Below are positions 13,684-16,974 of a stretch of DNA of 16,974 bases, piece after piece. Source of the stretch: RFXV01 sp038150465 (GTDB lineage Bacteria; Bacteroidota; Bacteroidia; Flavobacteriales; Schleiferiaceae). The stretch's first letter is position 1; the number at the start of each line of letters is the position of its first letter. The notes below the pieces were generated by a model. The model worked only from the letters and a program-made list of their open reading frames with translations, searched no databases and was not told the DNA's origin. The DNA lies in NCBI GenBank assembly GCA_038150465.1, contig JAYOTP010000038.1, positions 1-16,974 on the forward strand, read 5' to 3'. Position numbers and translations under genes: made by a program.

Positions 13684-16600
13684 CTAGCGCTGGGCATTCA
13701 GTGGGCCCATCGTATTGAGGTACCGCTGATAAAATTCGTTCTCCTCGAGTTTGTCTCCAGAGCGGCCGATCTCGTACTGATTGACCATCTGCATCAGCAT
13801 TTGATAGTACTGCATGGACTCCTGCATATCCGGCTGGATCGACTTTCTCCACTTGCCCTTGAATTGCTGGAAGTAAGCAAGTTCCTCATCCAGATCATCC
13901 GCAAAGTCACTGACAATGGCATGTGCTTTCTCTGTGGCCCCAGCCCTGTAGTAGGCCTCGATCACAGGAAGTACGAAGTAATTGTAGCCAAAGACCTCGG
14001 CTGGAACCTGTTCCATTCCGTGATCGAGCACTTCAATGGCTTTTTCCTTTTTGCCTTCCATCGCCAGCGCCGAACCAAGGCGTCCAAAGATGTTCCGGAA
14101 ATTGTAGCTCAGCCGTCGGTTGGTCTCGTCCAGATAAAGCCCGGGGTCGTTCATATTGTCCCAGGCGAATTTGTTCATCATGTTGTCGTACATGACATCG
14201 GTCTGAACGCGTCCAAATTCTGCATTCTGCCCGGCTTTTGGATTTTTGATCGGTACGAAACGATACGCCAGCCCCTCGAGTTGGAAATATTCATCGAGGT
14301 AGAAATACGCCTTTCTGCTTCCGCCCACTGTGATGGAGAAGTAAATGGGGCGCGTCCAGTCGTTGTAGGCGATCAGGTCCATGAGCATCAGATCGCGCTT
14401 TGGCAATGCATTCGAGCGGAAATCCCAATCGATGTAGTCCACGATCTTGTCTTCATCACCCGCTTGGACCACCTGGTTTTCGATCACCGCCTTCTTGTCC
14501 ACTTTCACGCGAAGTTTCTTGACGGGATAGAACTGCAGCTCATTGGTCCCCATTGTCTTGAAACGTGTCTTCGGATCGTCGCTCTTTACCCATTTCATGA
14601 AGTCCTCTGCGCGCCACCTCTTGTCGCCTATGCCGATGTCGCGGTAGTACAACACATCGCGCGTTCCTTGCTTGTACTGTTTCCATTCAAATCCAAAGGG
14701 AACAGCGTCCGAGTCGTAGGCTTTTCGCCTCATCTGGTCGATGTACCAATCCGTATTGAGCAGGGAAAGGTTGACCACGCGCACATCGGTGCGGTACTGT
14801 TCGACCTCCTGCACATACCACAAGGGGAAGGTGTCGTTGTCTCCATTGGTGAACAGAATGGCGTTCGGAGCACAGCTGTCGAGGTAGGCCTTGGCGATAT
14901 CGCGGGCTGTGGTCCTTCCTGAGCGATCGTGATCGTCCCAGTTCTGCTGCGCCATCAATCCTGGCACACCGATCAGGCATGCAGCGGAGATCATCAGGGC
15001 TGTGCTTGCGTTTTGCCGGCTTTCTTTCAACAGGTCGAAGAGGGCATGCACGCCCAATCCGATCCAGATGGCAAAGACATAGAAAGATCCCACAAAGGCA
15101 TAATCACGTTCCCGCGGTTCGAAAGGCTTGTGGTTGGTGTAGACCACGATGGCAATTCCAGTGAACAAGAAGAACATCATGATGGCCCAGCCATCTTTCC
15201 AATTGGCCTTGAAGTGGAACCATAGACCGATGAGCCCGAGGATGAGGGGTAATAGGAAGTAGGTGTTGCGCGCCTTATTTCTGGCGAAATGATCCGGCAA
15301 ATTGTCCTGAGGGCCTATGTGCATTTTGTCCACAAAGCCGATCCCCGACAGCCAATTGCCCTTGGTGAGCTCGTACCGGTGTTGCTGATCGTTTTGTCGT
15401 CCGGCAAAATTCCACATGAAATAACGCCACCACATATGGCCGATCTGGTAATCCATGAAGAACTTGAAGTGCAAACCGAAACTCGGTTTCTTTTTCGTGT
15501 CCTTGATGTCCATCAAAGCAATGTAATTCCGCACGTGATTGGGGTCGTCGCTCCACATGCGCGGGAAGAAACCGATGTACTCTTTTTTGAACTTCCGGAC
15601 ACTTTCCTTTCCGTCGTTGGAGATCAGGTATTTTCCAGATTCCTCATCTCGGTAATAGGTTGGGTTGCCATCCACAAAACTCTCAACCTCCGCATTGAAA
15701 CTTTGTCCATAGAACTTTGGCCAGTCACCGTATTGCTCTCGGTTGTAGTAGGCCAAAAGGCTCAGTGCGTCCTCCGGGTTGTTCTCGTCGATGGGTGGGT
15801 TGGCATTCGACCGAATGGCCAGAGTGACAAAAGAGGAGTACCCGATCACGATATAGGCGATCCCCAGAACGGCCGTAGCGATGATGGGCTTCTCTTTCTG
15901 GCGGGCGAAGCGAACGCCAAACCAAGTAAGTGCAGCAAGGATAACGATCGCAGCCACGGAACCGGAGTCAAAGGGCAGGCCCAAATGATTGACCAGGTTG
16001 ATCTCCAAAAAGCCGAACAACTTCAGGGTGAGTGGGATGATGATCTGAAACACCAGGCCAAGGATGGCCACAGAGATGATGTTGGCCAGGTAGAATCCGT
16101 TGCGGTTGTACTTGAATTTCTTGAAGTAATAGATCATTCCTATGGCCGGAATGGTCAGGAAAACGAGAATGTGCACCCCGATGGCCAGGCCGATCAGATA
16201 GGCGATCAGAACGATCCAGCGATCGGCTCGCTCATCTTCTGCGTCTACCGCATTCTCCCATTTCAAAATGGCCCAAAAGGCCACCGCTGTGAAGAAACTG
16301 GACATCGCATATACTTCCCCTTCCACAGCAGAGAACCAAAAAGAATCACTGAAGGTGTAGGCCAGGGCGCCCACCAGACCGCTGCCAAAAATGATGCGCA
16401 TGTTCTTCTGATCGATGGCTCCACCCTTTTTGATGATGATCTTTCGGGACAGGTGGGTGATGGTCCAGAACAAGAAGAGGATGGTGAATGCGGACGAAAG
16501 TGCCGAGGAAAGATTCACCATATAGGCCACCTGGGTCAGGTCGCCAAAAGCAAAAAGGGAAAAGAAATTGCCGATCAACTGAAAAAGCGGTGCTCCCGGA

Positions 16601-16758
16601 GGGTGGCCGACCATCAGTTTTGCCGAAGTGGCAATGTATTCACCACAGTCCCAGAAACTCACGGTGGGCTCAAGGGTGGCGATGTAAACGAATGCAGCTA
16701 TTGCGAAGCTGACCCAACCCAAAAGGTTATTGATCTTTTTATAGTTCTCCATTGCCAT
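13684..16758 (-). CDS. DUF2723 integral-membrane glycosyltransferase (GT117 type)
   Basis: This protein has 1024 residues from the ATG at 16756-16758; a second in-frame ATG two codons later is equally possible. The start carries the family's signature EPTVSFWDCGEY (30-41) and GHPPGAPLF (51-59), with Asp37 and Glu40 as likely key acidic residues on the outer face. Several membrane helices fill the first ~320 residues, a soluble loop follows, and a second membrane block contains PFEPRERDYAF. Other family stretches are NWDDHDRSGR and FTNGDNDTFPLWYVQEVE. The C-terminal ~170 residues are helical and TPR-like (RLGSALAMEGKKEKAIEVL). Human TMEM260, a protein O-mannosyltransferase, belongs to the same family, so transfer of a lipid-linked sugar to exported proteins or glycans is plausible here. 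It is first in a pair with the deacetylase gene and is divergent from the tRNA gene. Confidence 0.93.
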   Translation of the reverse strand: MAMENYKKINNLLGWVSFAIAAFVYIATLEPTVSFWDCGEYIATSAKLMVGHPPGAPLFQLIGNFFSLFAFGDLTQVAYMVNLSSALSSAFTILFLFWTITHLSRKIIIKKGGAIDQKNMRIIFGSGLVGALAYTFSDSFWFSAVEGEVYAMSSFFTAVAFWAILKWENAVDAEDERADRWIVLIAYLIGLAIGVHILVFLTIPAIGMIYYFKKFKYNRNGFYLANIISVAILGLVFQIIIPLTLKLFGFLEINLVNHLGLPFDSGSVAAIVILAALTWFGVRFARQKEKPIIATAVLGIAYIVIGYSSFVTLAIRSNANPPIDENNPEDALSLLAYYNREQYGDWPKFYGQSFNAEVESFVDGNPTYYRDEESGKYLISNDGKESVRKFKKEYIGFFPRMWSDDPNHVRNYIALMDIKDTKKKPSFGLHFKFFMDYQIGHMWWRYFMWNFAGRQNDQQHRYELTKGNWLSGIGFVDKMHIGPQDNLPDHFARNKARNTYFLLPLILGLIGLWFHFKANWKDGWAIMMFFLFTGIAIVVYTNHKPFEPRERDYAFVGSFYVFAIWIGLGVHALFDLLKESRQNASTALMISAACLIGVPGLMAQQNWDDHDRSGRTTARDIAKAYLDSCAPNAILFTNGDNDTFPLWYVQEVEQYRTDVRVVNLSLLNTDWYIDQMRRKAYDSDAVPFGFEWKQYKQGTRDVLYYRDIGIGDKRWRAEDFMKWVKSDDPKTRFKTMGTNELQFYPVKKLRVKVDKKAVIENQVVQAGDEDKIVDYIDWDFRSNALPKRDLMLMDLIAYNDWTRPIYFSITVGGSRKAYFYLDEYFQLEGLAYRFVPIKNPKAGQNAEFGRVQTDVMYDNMMNKFAWDNMNDPGLYLDETNRRLSYNFRNIFGRLGSALAMEGKKEKAIEVLDHGMEQVPAEVFGYNYFVLPVIEAYYRAGATEKAHAIVSDFADDLDEELAYFQQFKGKWRKSIQPDMQESMQYYQMLMQMVNQYEIGRSGDKLEENEFYQRYLNTMGPLNAQR

Positions 16759-16857
16759 AATCCATGCTCGATCTGCGGTGCAGGCGAAAATACACAAAAT
16801 GACCCCCGACTTTTCCCAACAAAACGCAAAAGAGCCGCTATGGAATCCGCATACACC

Positions 16858-16889
16858 TTGTTCATTGTCACCACTTGGACTTATCTTTG
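16858..16889 (+). promoter_or_regulatory. Bacteroidota-type promoter of the tRNA-Gln gene
   Basis: A TTG at 16858-16860 (-33 element) is followed after 21 bases by TATCTTTG at 16882-16889, an exact match to the TAnnTTTG -7 consensus known from Bacteroidota. Transcription would begin a few bases before the mature tRNA 5' end at 16899. Confidence 0.75.
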
Positions 16890-16898
16890 CCCTCCTTT

Positions 16899-16970
16899 TG
16901 CCCGATCGTCTAATTGGCAGGACAGCGGATTTTGGTTCCGTCAGTCTAGGTTCGAGTCCTAGTCGGGCAA
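16899..16970 (+). tRNA. tRNA-Gln (anticodon UUG)
   Basis: A full 72-base cloverleaf can be folded by hand. The acceptor stem TGCCCGA pairs with TCGGGCA over all seven positions. The D arm is GTCT with GGAC. The anticodon stem GCGGA pairs with TCCGT around the loop TTTTGGT, placing the anticodon TTG at 16932-16934. The T arm is CTAGG with CCTAG around TTCGAGT. The discriminator base is A at 16970, and the 3' CCA is not encoded, since the genome continues CAAC. It reads glutamine codons CAA and, by wobble, CAG. Confidence 0.96.
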
Positions 16971-16974
16971 CAAC

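Noticed and set aside
13642..14922. 426-residue plus-strand open frame
   Set aside because: It is antisense to the C-terminal half of the DUF2723 gene and has no recognisable domain; its length reflects codon bias on the other strand.
16785..16792. Minus-strand TATTTTCG as a -7 element for the DUF2723 gene
   Set aside because: It has one mismatch to TAnnTTTG, and the nearest upstream TTG is 24 bases away, outside the usual spacing; too weak to list as a promoter.
15289..16962. 557-residue plus-strand open frame antisense to the DUF2723 gene
   Set aside because: The minus strand encodes a clear full-length DUF2723 protein. The plus frame has low-complexity, charged composition typical of an antisense shadow and runs into the tRNA gene.

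Overview
The window comes from a member of the Bacteroidota. The evidence is a SusC/SusD pair, a type IX secretion (T9SS) sorting domain on a secreted amylase, a DUF2723 membrane glycosyltransferase, Bacteroidota-style lipoboxes, and a TAnnTTTG-type promoter in front of a tRNA gene. The base composition is moderate, near half G+C by eye. The exact family cannot be fixed from the sequence; a marine or freshwater flavobacterial-type lineage is only a guess.

Layout from left to right. Positions 1-680 (minus) hold the 5' part of an exported TPR-repeat protein that runs off the left edge. A strong minus-strand intrinsic terminator at 737-760 closes a five-gene minus-strand operon spanning 9535 down to 807. 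In transcription order this operon encodes a secreted multi-domain GH13 alpha-amylase-type enzyme with a T9SS tail, a SusC-like TonB-dependent transporter, a SusD-like lipoprotein, a small lipoprotein, and a SusE-position protein. It is a polysaccharide utilisation locus aimed, by its enzyme, at an alpha-glucan such as starch or glycogen. The enzyme would cut glycan outside the cell, SusD and the small surface proteins would hold the pieces, and SusC would import them.

A 144-bp divergent spacer with overlapping inverted repeats separates this operon from a plus-strand stand-alone receiver-domain response regulator (9680-10051). A plus-strand LTA4-hydrolase-like M1 aminopeptidase lipoprotein follows (10150-12033). 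The aminopeptidase gene overlaps tail-to-tail by 52 bp with a minus-strand putative HTH regulator (11982-12989). Further right, on the minus strand, a DUF2723 (GT117-type) glycosyltransferase (16758-13684) is followed after one base by a NodB-type polysaccharide deacetylase (13682-13062). A plus-strand tRNA-Gln(UUG), with a good Bacteroidota promoter, closes the window.

The most notable observation is that the first and last genes of the glycan operon, the amylase and the SusE-position protein, begin with the same ~132-residue module, about two-thirds identical by hand alignment. I do not recognise this module as a characterised carbohydrate-binding family. It is the best candidate here for an undescribed glycan-recognition or surface-assembly part. 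No CRISPR array, insertion sequence, prophage or rRNA was seen, and no gene-free stretch exceeds 300 bp.
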